Shown piece after piece: positions 51,219 to 60,556 of a stretch of 64,000 bases of DNA. The notes under the pieces are model-generated. The model was not told where the DNA came from and ran no database searches. It was given only the letters and a program-made list of their open reading frames with translations. Location of the stretch: the NCBI GenBank assembly GCA_032718475.1, contig JAUCBJ010003629.1, forward strand, positions 21,485 through 85,484, read 5' to 3'. Position 1 is the stretch's first letter, and each line of letters starts with the position of its first letter. The stretch is from Nemertoderma westbladi (Eukaryota > Xenacoelomorpha > Nemertodermatida > Nemertodermatidae). The position numbers and the translations under genes were made by a program.

Positions 51219-51605
51219 ACAATCTATGGATGTTAAACACTTATACAATTATTATAGTAATATATAAAACTAATAAAAGTGTAAAAATTAGCTTCCACAG
51301 AAGTGTTATAATATATATATATATTAATAGATTTTACCTCGTTGCTATAGTTACCTGTGCTAGAAATATAAATAGATAGGATAAAAATAAATAGGGTAGT
51401 AGTTGCAAAAAATAATTAACTCATGACAAAACCTAGAAATTTTATGTTTGCCCGGTTTCCAGGGAAACGCTCCGGTCAAATTTGCTTAAATTTTTTTTTT
51501 GAGGTTTCTATGGCATATACTACCACTTTATTGAAAAAAGTTTCGGGGCCGAAAAATTAACTCTAATGCGGTTCCGTCTATTATTTAGTATTCCATGGTT
51601 AGACC

Positions 51606-52749
51606 TAGTATTTTGTACGGATGAGTCTATTGTAGCAGATATGTGTACTTACCTAACCCTCTCTACCAGTGATTATAGTTCGGTTTATTTTAGTTTTGTT
51701 TATCAAAATGTTATGGGTCCGCCAAGTACAGATTTTATCTTGATTTTAAAAAATCCGAATATGTTGGTTTTTCCAATTATTTAAGTAGTTTTTTTACTTT
51801 AACAGCCAATGTTTTTCTTGTGTCACCGTCAATGATTACTGGGAAATTTTTGACGACGCTCTCCAAACGGGCATTTCAATATTTGCCCCAAGGGTTTCTC
51901 TAAGGCCTCAATCAAAAGAAAAACTGTTACTATCTTATGTACACAAATTACAGAACATGAGAAAGCGTCTGTGGCGGCGCAGACACTCTGTTAGCGGTCT
52001 TAGAGTTCAAACGTTGTGCTAATTTGGCCTTCAAAGCGGCTCACAGAGCAGCTTGTCATGCCGCGGCTGTTTTGGACATCTTGTGTAAACTGAAACCTAA
52101 ATCTAGAAGCACACCTGATGGTTTGCCGTGTGTTCTTTTTCATAAACTATCGAGTGATTTAGCAGTGTCTCTGTCTATTATTTTAAATGTTTCTTTTGTA
52201 ACGAAATCATTGCCGACTATTTGGCTGTCTGCATTCATTGTACCTGTATTTAAGAAAGGCAGCCGAAATGATCCCTATTGTTACCATCCGGTTTCTTTGA
52301 CTTGTATTTCCTGTAAAGTTACGGAAATGTGTATTAATTGTGCAATCATGGATTATTTATTTTGTCACAAACTTATATCTAAAATTCAACATGGTTTTCT
52401 TAAAAATAGATCTACTTGCTCGCAACGTTTGGAATGTACTAGTGACTGGTTAATAATGCTCGGTGGTCGGAAAACTATTGACATTGTGTATATTGATTTA
52501 GCGAGGTTCACAGCAAACTTATTCTAAAATTAAGCTCTTTGTATTTCCGGCGATTTATTATTGTGGATTAAAGCATTTCTTCACAATCGGGTCCAGTCAG
52601 TACTTGTATATTATTTCTGATGTTAGATAGGCGCTATCTGGAACAGTCCAAGGCAGTGGACCCACTCTGTTTATATTATATATTAATGATTTATCGCTGC
52701 ATATGGGCATGGTTAACTGTAAATTATTTGCAGACGACTTAAAATGGAT
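51606..52749 (+). pseudogene. CR1-type LINE endonuclease end and reverse transcriptase
   Basis: LVFCTDESIVADMCTYL and STSDYSSVYFSF close the endonuclease. A connector follows, then RT: KPKSRSTPDGLPCVLF, SAFIVPVFKKGSRNDPYCYHPVSLTCISCK, KIQHGFLKNRSTCSQ and DIVYIDLARF (motif A, 52027-52527). With frame changes it continues to LFILYINDLSL-like and KLFADDLKW (motif C) near 52725. The order and wording (VPVFKKG, HGF.K.RST, FADD) are CR1/jockey-group. Several frame changes and stops. Confidence 0.8.
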
Positions 52750-53114
52750 GGTGTTAAGCCACAAAAGTTCAAATTGATATAATCGATGTCAAATTTTTTA
52801 ACATCCTGGTGATCGTTGTTGTATTATCCAGATACTGTTGTGTTTTTATAAGAAAACAATTATGGAATTTAAAGTTTTTTTCAAGTTAGTGTGCTAAAAT
52901 ATAGTATTTTCTCCGAAATATTGATCAAAATGTGGCGTAACACTTTTGGTAAACTTAATAGTTGGCAAAACGTTGAATTGTCAAAAGGTGTCATACTTAC
53001 AAAAATATGTCAAAAGATGTCAAGCCACAAAATTATTATGTGGATTAAATCTTTTTTGCAATATTATTTCTGGTTTAACACTCAATGTGGGATAACACCC
53101 TTTTGCATAACACC
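52750..53114. mobile_element. Candidate MITE inserted in the CR1 RT
   Basis: Begins GGTGTTAAGC and ends GCATAACACC, a 10-bp inverted pair with one mismatch, and interrupts the CR1 RT just after FADD. The interior holds repeats of GCCACAAAA. A 365-bp unit without an ORF; superfamily unknown. Confidence 0.5.
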
Positions 53115-53275
53115 GTCCAAGTTCTTTTTTGTCTGAAGCATTAAGAAATCTTGAATCGTGGTGCTTTACTTGGCAGCTCAAGATATGTAGCAACGGACAA
53201 GTGTCGCTTTTTGTCAATATCACTTTCTAGAAAAAGGTCATTTAACCAATATTTCCAGTTCAACAATGTCATTAA

Positions 53276-54650
53276 CCCTATTAGTACCGGGCTATAAAAT
53301 GTTGTACAAATACCGGGGGGGGGGGTCATATTGACCCCCCCTCTAAAATCTACAAATATTTACGAAAACGTCTGATTTTTTGTTTGTACGTAGGTATCAC
53401 TTGTCTGGATCCGACCGAAAAAAAAATTTTTCGAAAAAAATGTACTGGGGTGGTTATATTGCAGCACCAAAATTACAAGTAGTGCACAATTTTCACCAAA
53501 TTTGAAAGTTACATTTTCGGCTAATTATTTTTCAATACAGGTTTTCTGGGGTGCAAAATACATTGGAAAATATTAAAAAATGATATGATTACTATAAATG
53601 GCTGTTTAGTCCTCTCTGCGTAGGAAAAAAATGAAAAAAACAAGTAACCAGCACTTTTCAGTTAGAACACAAAATTTTTAATTCACTTATACGATGCTAT
53701 AAATTCACATTTTCAGGTTTTCGAGGGCGCTGATTCTAATGGAATACATTTCTAATATGCCAGATCATTGCTACTTGTATTTTTCGGCGTAATTTGGCAA
53801 CGTACCCATCACCAAAAAGTACAAGTTTGCGATGTCCAGTGCTGTTTTAATTGATTCCATCGGATTCAGGACCCTCATAAACCCGTATAACGCAAGAAAC
53901 AAGGTGATACTATCTACTTATCAATTTGCATATTTTCCAAAATTTGGTGCTGGCACAACAATTTTCACCCACCGGCGAAAAATACAAGTTTGAGAACTCT
54001 TATGAAATTTTTACTGATTCCATTGAATTCAGAACCATCAAAAACCCGTATAACGCAAGAAACAAGGTGACACAATCAATTTTATCTATTGAATGGATTT
54101 TCAAAATTTCGTGCTAGCACCAAAATTTGCACAAAGCACCGAAAAATACAAGTTTGATACGCTTGGTGCAACTCGTATATATTTCATCGAATCCAGAAAT
54201 CCAAAAAACCCCAATTGCGTAAAAAATAAGTTTCAAACGATCAATTTACAAAATTGACTTATTTCAAAATTTGGTGCTGGCACCAAAATTTGGCACCCAC
54301 CGAAAAAAACAAGTTTGAAATTTCTAAATCAATTTATATGAATTCCATCAAATTTCTAACACCAAAAAACCGGTGTAAATCAAAAATAGAGATGTTACAA
54401 TTCATATTTAATGAAATGTAATTTTCAAAAAACGTCTCAAAAAAAGTGCCAAAAGTAGGGTTAAAAAATGGTGCTATAACTCGAAAAGTACCCAATATTT
54501 TTGAAAACGGTTTTCACTAATAGGAAAACAATAGATTTTTAGGAAAAGTCATAAAATTTCAGATTCCCAACTGCGTTTGTTTCAGAATTATAATAAAAAA
54601 ACCACGGGGGGGGGGTCATATTGACCCCCCCCCCCCCGGGTTTAATAGGG
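53276..54650. mobile_element. piggyBac-like MITE with TTAA target duplication
   Basis: Flanked by TTAA on both sides (53272-53275 and 54651-54654). Terminal inverted repeats CCCTATTAGTACCGGG and CCCTATTAAACCCGGG match at 13 of 16. Subterminal palindromes GGGGGTCATATTGACCCCC lie at both ends (about 53316 and 54605), a pattern common in piggyBac-type elements. It interrupts the CR1 LINE between FNNV and KVTDSFNDLGILV. No transposase ORF. Confidence 0.85.
53640..54480. repeat. 160-170-bp satellite inside the piggyBac-like MITE
   Basis: At least four diverged units, marked by AATACAAGTTTG near 53817, 53987, 54149 and 54310, each with GATTCCAT.GAATTCAG and AACCCG.ATAACGCAAGAAA-like segments. Related wording occurs at 20012-20496. 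Confidence 0.7.
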
Positions 54651-54654
54651 TTAA

Positions 54655-55080
54655 AGTGACAGATAGCTTCAATGATCTGGGGATTTTAGTCATCGATACA
54701 TTACATTTTGACCAACACTAAACATTGATAATTTTTTCGTTTTTTGTCCTACCTCTAACACACGAGGACACAAATTCAAACTTTTTACTCCTCACCACCG
54801 TCTTTTAATTTTGAAAAGTCAATATTCTAGTCGCGTAGAATCTATCTGGAATTCATTACCTACGGATGTTGCCCTTTCTTTAAATACAACAATTTTTAAG
54901 AATAAATTACGTGCATGTAATTTGGTGAAGTTTTGTAAGTTCGACGGTGTTTTCCTTTGATTTTTCTCTATGTACAAATTATCGGAAATTATGTCAGCCA
55001 TTTTTTATTTCACCTATTATTAGTGGTGTGTATTAACCTTGGTGATTTTTCTCCCTTCTAATATTATATTTTAAGTGCTT
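54655..55080 (+). pseudogene. 3' end of the CR1-type LINE
   Basis: Reads SFNDLGILVIDTLHFDQH, then TRGHKFKLFTPHHR, SRVESIWNSLPTDVALSL and IFKNKLRACNLVKF, the typical CR1 C-terminal region, and ends in an ATAATAATAATAA tail. Element 3 begins 45 bp downstream. Confidence 0.8.
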
Positions 55081-55124
55081 ATAATAATAATAACAGGCTA
55101 GGTGACAGTATTGTATGGTGGTAG

Positions 55125-58100
55125 TGTGACGGGATCCGAGTTGGCAAAAGATCCCGACTGGTGTGTGTGTGTTTCGAATCGTATGGAAGACACGCGTCAC
55201 CGCGTCTGCTAGACTACTGAAAGGCTGTGAATGTAACTGAAAGGCTGAAGGCCGGTGAAATAACTGAATTTATAGTTATAGTTGTTCGTAATATCAGATA
55301 AGCACAATCAGTCTAATACAATAATAGCAGAAACAATAATAGCGACGACGGTTAAAACCCGTCTGACTTCTACACTCAATGTAGCCAACTGAAGCACAAT
55401 TAACAGGAGTAACGGTTATATATATTACATGGGATATACATTCCTACCTAGGTTTGACCTACCAGTGAATGCGCGATAATTGATGGAAAACCACCAAGTC
55501 ATTGATTGATCTATTCTCTGGCCAATCCCTATTTTCCCCTGGCCCTATGCTAGCTTCCCCCTGAGATGAGCTTATGTGCTGGCATCTCTCTCTAGCTGGC
55601 AGTGTATATTGCCTTGGTGCCTTTAGTATGCGATATTATATTGGTAATATCGCATATCCAATCATGATTCGTAAATCATGCTTTTCCCCATTCCGCTGGG
55701 TGGTGCAGTGAATTAGGTCTGCTAACAGGTAGACTCACTGCATAATGGCCTGGAAATGTGAAATACCTATATCAGGCTGCATATTTGGAACGATGATAGC
55801 CACTCACTGTTACCCAGTCTGCTGCTAAAGAGTGTAATGACTGAAAGTGAAACAGTCGCCCATTAATTTGATTATGAAATGTCTGAATGTGAAAAACCTT
55901 CTCACATTTTGTTGTTTTTATCCTTTGAACAGAGGGAGTCTGCTTACTACAGGTACACTATAGGTATTGTTTGTGAGTTTAGTCTGCCGCTAAGGGGCAA
56001 AATGTCTGAGAGTTAAAACCTTCTCCCACTTTATTATTCAGTAGTACGTAATCCTTTGAGGTGATCTATCACAACATAATGCACATGTAGTAGTAGATTG
56101 TATAGATACCTGCCAAGTAAAGCTGATTTTCTTTGGGAAATGCTGACATTTTGTTAAGAGGATTAATTAATTAATTTATGTTTGAAATGTTGAATAAGCT
56201 TTTGTACGAGAAAGGCTTTCAAAAGGCCAACAGCCTTCTAATCTATAAATATACCTATATACATTGTAGGTTTTGTAGTTGTGGGTCTCACCATTCCAAA
56301 TAGCGAAAACATGAATATATTAATGATATTTCCGACATTGTTGATGATTTAGGAGAACTCACCGAGACAGAGATATCGAGTGCACTAATATTGGCATGTC
56401 CTGATATACAAACCACCTTCATCAGTCAGTGAGCAAACAGTGAACCCCCACAATAGTTTCATGTACCCGTACTAACAATGAGATTAATACCATATCAAGA
56501 AGTCTTCAATTACCTCAGTGTGAATTGCGAGTGTCGCAAGATCTTGATGATAACCAATATATCCATGACCATAAAGAACTTCTTGCATGCATCAAATGTC
56601 ATCAAATGTGTCCAAGATTTGGGATCAAGGGAACTAGTGCCACAGGCACATGGCCAGAACCAACCCTTTGGAGCAAGTGACTATTATTCTCAATTTTCGC
56701 GATAGCCAACTTTGAGTTCTCCTACTGCATTAATAGTATGCTCATTATAACCGCAATGACCGATTTAGTGGGGGTAGACACCATCAAACAAGCGCAGAGC
56801 GAATAGTTCTTGAGATATTGCAGAAAATGTGAAGTCCTGCACAAGTCAACATTACCGCCTTGATGCGATATGGACAAAATACACTAAAAATTATACTTTG
56901 AATTATCTCAAGGGTTCAAGAATAGACACATCGCAGAAATGATCGATTTAGTAGGTGTAGACACCTTCAAAATAGGAGTAGAGTCATTAGTTCTTGAGTT
57001 ATTGTACAAAATGTCAGGACTATGTCCACCAATGGATACTTTATATTGAGTTGACCCATTCCACACATTTTGTACAAAAATTAAAGAGAACTAATCACTA
57101 CTGTTTCATTTTGAAGGTGTCTGTATACCCTAAATCAATTCATTGCAGTGATGTGTTTATTTTTGATACCTTAACCCTATTACCACTTGGGTGTTTAGAC
57201 CATTAGCAGCACTGGTGGGGGGTCGATCCCCCCCCCCCCCACCCCCCCCCCCCCCACTGTATTTTTGTTATCATCCAATAAAATCCTACGAAATTTGTGC
57301 TGTAGGTGAAAAAATTATAGAAGAACATTTTCAAAGCCAAAAATGGGTATAATAAATTTCATGAAAAATAGAAGTCCCAGGACAAAATATAAATTTTTTT
57401 GATATTCCAAAAACTGATAGTGTGGCATTGTTGGCTAGCATTAGTAGGTTTTTCACTACGCTGAATCGAATGTGATTATATTCCATTTCCGAAAATTGAA
57501 CTGGATGCTATTTTTAGTGCACCTAGGAAGTGGGCGTGGCACTTCAAATTTTGTAAAATACGATATTCGGAAAATACTCCCATCTTTTGATTTCAACGCG
57601 TTTTTATAGGTTTTCTCGACCGCTGAATCGAATGACATTTTATATATATATTATATTGACGTTATTGATATTAATCATTATTTATATACCACCTACTTAC
57701 ATTTGCTACTTTAGGAGTATTTGAATACGAAACATCGCAGTGACAACAAATACGTTTCAGATTATTCCCACTTGTACTGCGACAATCAAAAAGGGTTAAA
57801 TATGATAAGAAACGAAGTGTAGGCTTAGCACTATGAAGTAAACCAATGCAAAATTTCACAAACCGACTGCACAACATTGACATAGGGTACGGATAGTGGA
57901 CTAAACCTTCTACAAAATAGCGATGTTTATTGTAGGGTAACCCCCACATGAATGACTTATATTGTTCTAAATTTTATTGTGGAGCATCGCGAAGGCTCAA
58001 AATTTCAACACTTTGGGATCCGTCTAGATATCGATGAAATTTATGTTAGCTTATCCAATTCCACTAACACAAACCCATAAAGTCAACTGTTAAGCAATAT

Positions 58101-58581
58101 TGGGGGCCACGAGATTGGGTAACCAACAACTCGTGTCACCCCAACAAAGTGGGAAGGAGAAACACACAATAAGGGTCAGGGGCCAAACCCTTAACAGAGG
58201 GACAATAGCTGGAGTGAACGGAAACACTCCAAAGGGCGCCAACAGGGACATTAGCCAATCAGAGGGGGGAAAGGCATCGGTTAGGTACAGTAGCAAGGCC
58301 AACCCGTAGAAAGCAATATATCATTAGGTACCAGTAATCATCTCATTCAGTTATATCAGTGTTATTGGTGTTACAGTAGCAATAGTTTAGCTAGGGAAGT
58401 ACCGGGATTTCAATTACCGTTTCCCGCCTTCCGTGTACAACAACATATTATCTATATCTATACTATGCATCCCGAATATTATATACAACGAACAACGTAA
58501 ACTCTTTTATCTTTCACACACGGCGGGGACGCGTGAATTGACAAACCGGATAAACCGGGATCCTTCCTGGATCCCGTCACA
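55125..58581 (+). repeat. Putative 5' LTR of element 3
   Basis: Starts TGTGACGGGATCC and ends GGATCCCGTCACA, a perfect 13-bp inverted pair of the kind that bounds many LTRs. A small hairpin GGGATCC-TTCCT-GGATCCC lies at its end (58558-58576). It contains a piggyBac-like MITE (57175-57795), which accounts for part of the unusual length. Not proven without the second LTR. Confidence 0.55.
57175..57795. mobile_element. Second candidate piggyBac-like MITE
   Basis: TTAA at 57171-57174 followed by CCCTATTACCACTTGGG, and AGGG before TTAA at 57796-57799. A subterminal GGGGGGTCGATCCCCCC lies near 57218, within poly-C. The right terminal repeat matches only over its first few bases, so the right boundary is uncertain. 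Confidence 0.45.
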
Positions 58582-58650
58582 GTAATTGAATCAGAGCTAC
58601 CGCCCTAGTTAAACTCAGTGGCTAGAGACTAGCCACCACATCCCAGCGAG

Positions 58651-59991
58651 ATGAGTCAGTCAGGAGAGACGACACCGCCGCGGACCCCGGACGACGATCT
58701 AACGATCCGCGAGGCCGCGACGAGACGGTACAAACCCACGACGCCGGACCCATCGATAACGGGCGACCCGGTAACCGAAGATGAGGGGGGCCGTCTACAA
58801 AGAGAGGACGAGTCGGGAGCCGAAAAGGAGAAAGACGAGTCGACGCGGAGCGAGGGTCGACGTACCGATGTCGCCGGCCAGCCACAGGCCGAGGGCGACG
58901 GACGGCCCACCGGAACGGCGACGGTGGGGCCGCCGGTACGACGTCGGACCCGGAGAGATGGAGGAGAGGTCGGCAACGAGGACGTCGGGGTTTCTGATCG
59001 ACTTCGACGGGCCTACAACGCGACCCGGAAACTACTTAAGGAGGCCATAGAGGGGGTGAGGATAGACGAGGTAAAGTTGACAAAGGGACTAGGTGAGTCG
59101 GATAAACATTTTGGTTATCTAAAGCGTTCTGGGCAGGAAGAACTAGCCAGCGAGAGAGCGAGAGGGGTTGCAAACGAACTGCTTGAACTATGGGAGTGTG
59201 GGGGTATGGAACCTAGCGTAGTGTACGTAGGGCCATACTTAGTCGATGCCCGGGGAGTAAAATTAGTGGGTTGGAAGAGACCTGAGGAGGGCGAATCCGA
59301 GGTTAAACCCGAGGATTCGGTCTCGTCGGTCGGAGGAAGTTCCGGGAGGCGGGGGAAAGTTGGTGGGACGGAGGGGCGACGGGAGTCCGTCGCAACCGAT
59401 AAGTCTGCTACATCCTCCGCAAAAGAAAGAAGGGTGCGGGAGATAAATCTAGAGTATAAATTAGAAATGGTGGCGAATGAGCAGAAACGGTTAGAGAGAC
59501 AATTGAGAGAGAGAACCGCATTCTCAGAGGAGTTAGGAGAGTCGGAAAGGGAGTATAGAGAGAAAGCCGAGGAGTGTAGAGAGAGAGCCAAGGAGTGTAG
59601 AGAGCGAGAGATGAGAGTAGAGAACGAGCCGGCGAGGCGGCTTGAGATGGTTGCGAGAGTGGCAGAGTCGGCCGAGCAGGATATGCGAGAGAGAGGGATA
59701 GAGAGTAAGCGCGTGCAGGATGATTTGCGTGCCCAGCTAGGGAGGCTTACGCAACATCAAGCCAAACTGAATCAGCGCCGACTAGAACTGGCGCGGTTGG
59801 AACTGTCAGAGAGTGAGACCCCACTTACAGCACCGGGCGAGAGAACCAGAACTGGTGTAGCCGTACGGGCGGGGGGGGGGGGGGGGGGTAGTAGTAGTAC
59901 GTTAGAAATAGTTAATATTAATAGTACCGTAGTAGATAACCCTAATCCCTTTATTACAGAAATAATATTTTACCTGGTAGTAGTAATTTAA
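58651..59991 (+). CDS. Gag-like N-terminal ORF of element 3
   Basis: 446 residues from ATG (MSQSGETTPPRTPDDDLTIRE) to a stop at 59991. Residues 1-110 are acidic and basic low-complexity sequence. About 115-195 is a helical region (RLRRAYNATRKLLKEAIEG, WECGGMEPSVVYVGPYLV). About 260-390 is a long charged coiled coil with EECRERAKECRERE repeats, like the Gag of element 2. The frame passes a run of about 20 G residues (59870-59889) and then leaves the coding sense. Another frame opens at 59946 and reads an asparagine-rich stretch that links to the next part. Whether the breaks are real or come from assembly of homopolymers cannot be told here. Confidence 0.75.
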   Translation: MSQSGETTPPRTPDDDLTIREAATRRYKPTTPDPSITGDPVTEDEGGRLQREDESGAEKEKDESTRSEGRRTDVAGQPQAEGDGRPTGTATVGPPVRRRTRRDGGEVGNEDVGVSDRLRRAYNATRKLLKEAIEGVRIDEVKLTKGLGESDKHFGYLKRSGQEELASERARGVANELLELWECGGMEPSVVYVGPYLVDARGVKLVGWKRPEEGESEVKPEDSVSSVGGSSGRRGKVGGTEGRRESVATDKSATSSAKERRVREINLEYKLEMVANEQKRLERQLRERTAFSEELGESEREYREKAEECRERAKECREREMRVENEPARRLEMVARVAESAEQDMRERGIESKRVQDDLRAQLGRLTQHQAKLNQRRLELARLELSESETPLTAPGERTRTGVAVRAGGGGGGSSSTLEIVNINSTVVDNPNPFITEIIFYLVVVI

Positions 59992-60494
59992 ATTTAAATT
60001 CAAATAATAACATTAATTCAAATATTCAGAATAATTCAAATAATTCGAATAATAATTTAAATTTAGAAAATAATAATAATTCTAATTTAAATAATTTAAA
60101 TAATAATCCCGTTTCAAATTCTAATAATTTAATTGATTTAACAAATAATATTGGGAATGGTGCTATTAATGTGAGCGTGTCGGACGTACATAACCCGGCA
60201 GACGGGGGCCTGGTAGGCCACGCAGTTAGTAGGCAGGAGGTGGCGGGGTTGAGCCAACCCGACGGCGGCCTGGTAGGCCACGTAGTTGGTAGGCAGGAGG
60301 TAGCGGGGTTGAGCCAACCCGAGGTGGGCCTGGTGGGCCACGCAGTAGTAGAGAGAGAGGCGGGGGTGAATAGACCCAGCCCTAGTAGAGACAGTGCGTC
60401 GACTAGAGAGGGGTGTAGAGACGAAGTAAGAGATAGTGAAGTTAGATGTGGCGAGTGGGGGGGGGGCTACGGAAGCCCCACCACGAAAGATTAG
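59946..60494 (+). pseudogene. Middle part of the element 3 Gag-like region (N-rich, repeats)
   Basis: From 59946 the frame reads a long run dominated by N, L and S (NLNLNSNNNINSNIQNN), then three tandem 60-bp repeats (GLVGHAV.RQEVAGLSQP, 60200-60350). It ends after a poly-G tract near 60460. A 119-bp direct duplication follows (about 60426-60665). The frame differs from the parts before and after it. Confidence 0.55.
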
Positions 60495-60556
60495 TGGCGA
60501 GAGAAGGGGGGTAGAGAGTGTCCGACAAGAGGGACGCAGAAGTGTAGTAAGAGATA

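Larger units (their letters stand above)
45160..51597 (+). mobile_element. P-element/THAP-type DNA transposon with long terminal inverted repeats
   Basis: Inverted repeats of about 132 bp (45160-45292 and 51466-51597) begin CATGGAATACTAAATAATAG and continue through GACGGAACCGC and TTTCGGCCCCGA, with a few mismatches. The flanks are GTTAAGAC (45152-45159) and GTTAGACC (51598-51605), an imperfect 8-bp duplication, the length used by P elements. Joining the flanks restores the reading of the CR1 endonuclease around GNVLDLVF. Inside are a THAP zinc-finger exon and P-type transposase fragments. Without the 3.6-kb RTE LINE inside it, the transposon would be about 2.9 kb. Confidence 0.8.
45080..55080 (+). 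mobile_element. CR1-type LINE, broken by three insertions
   Basis: Fragments collinear with one CR1-like LINE. 45115-45159 reads QLQLEPTHLGNV (end of the endonuclease), 51598-52749 carries the endonuclease end and RT start, 53115-53275 continues RT (ALRNLESWCFTWQLKI), and 54655-54960 is the C-terminus (TRGHKFKLFTPHHRLLILK, SIWNSLPTDVALSL). It ends in an ATA-rich tail near 55080. The gaps are a P-type transposon (45160-51597), a small MITE (52750-53114) and a piggyBac-like MITE (53276-54650). Stops within the coding parts show it is an old copy. Confidence 0.8.
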
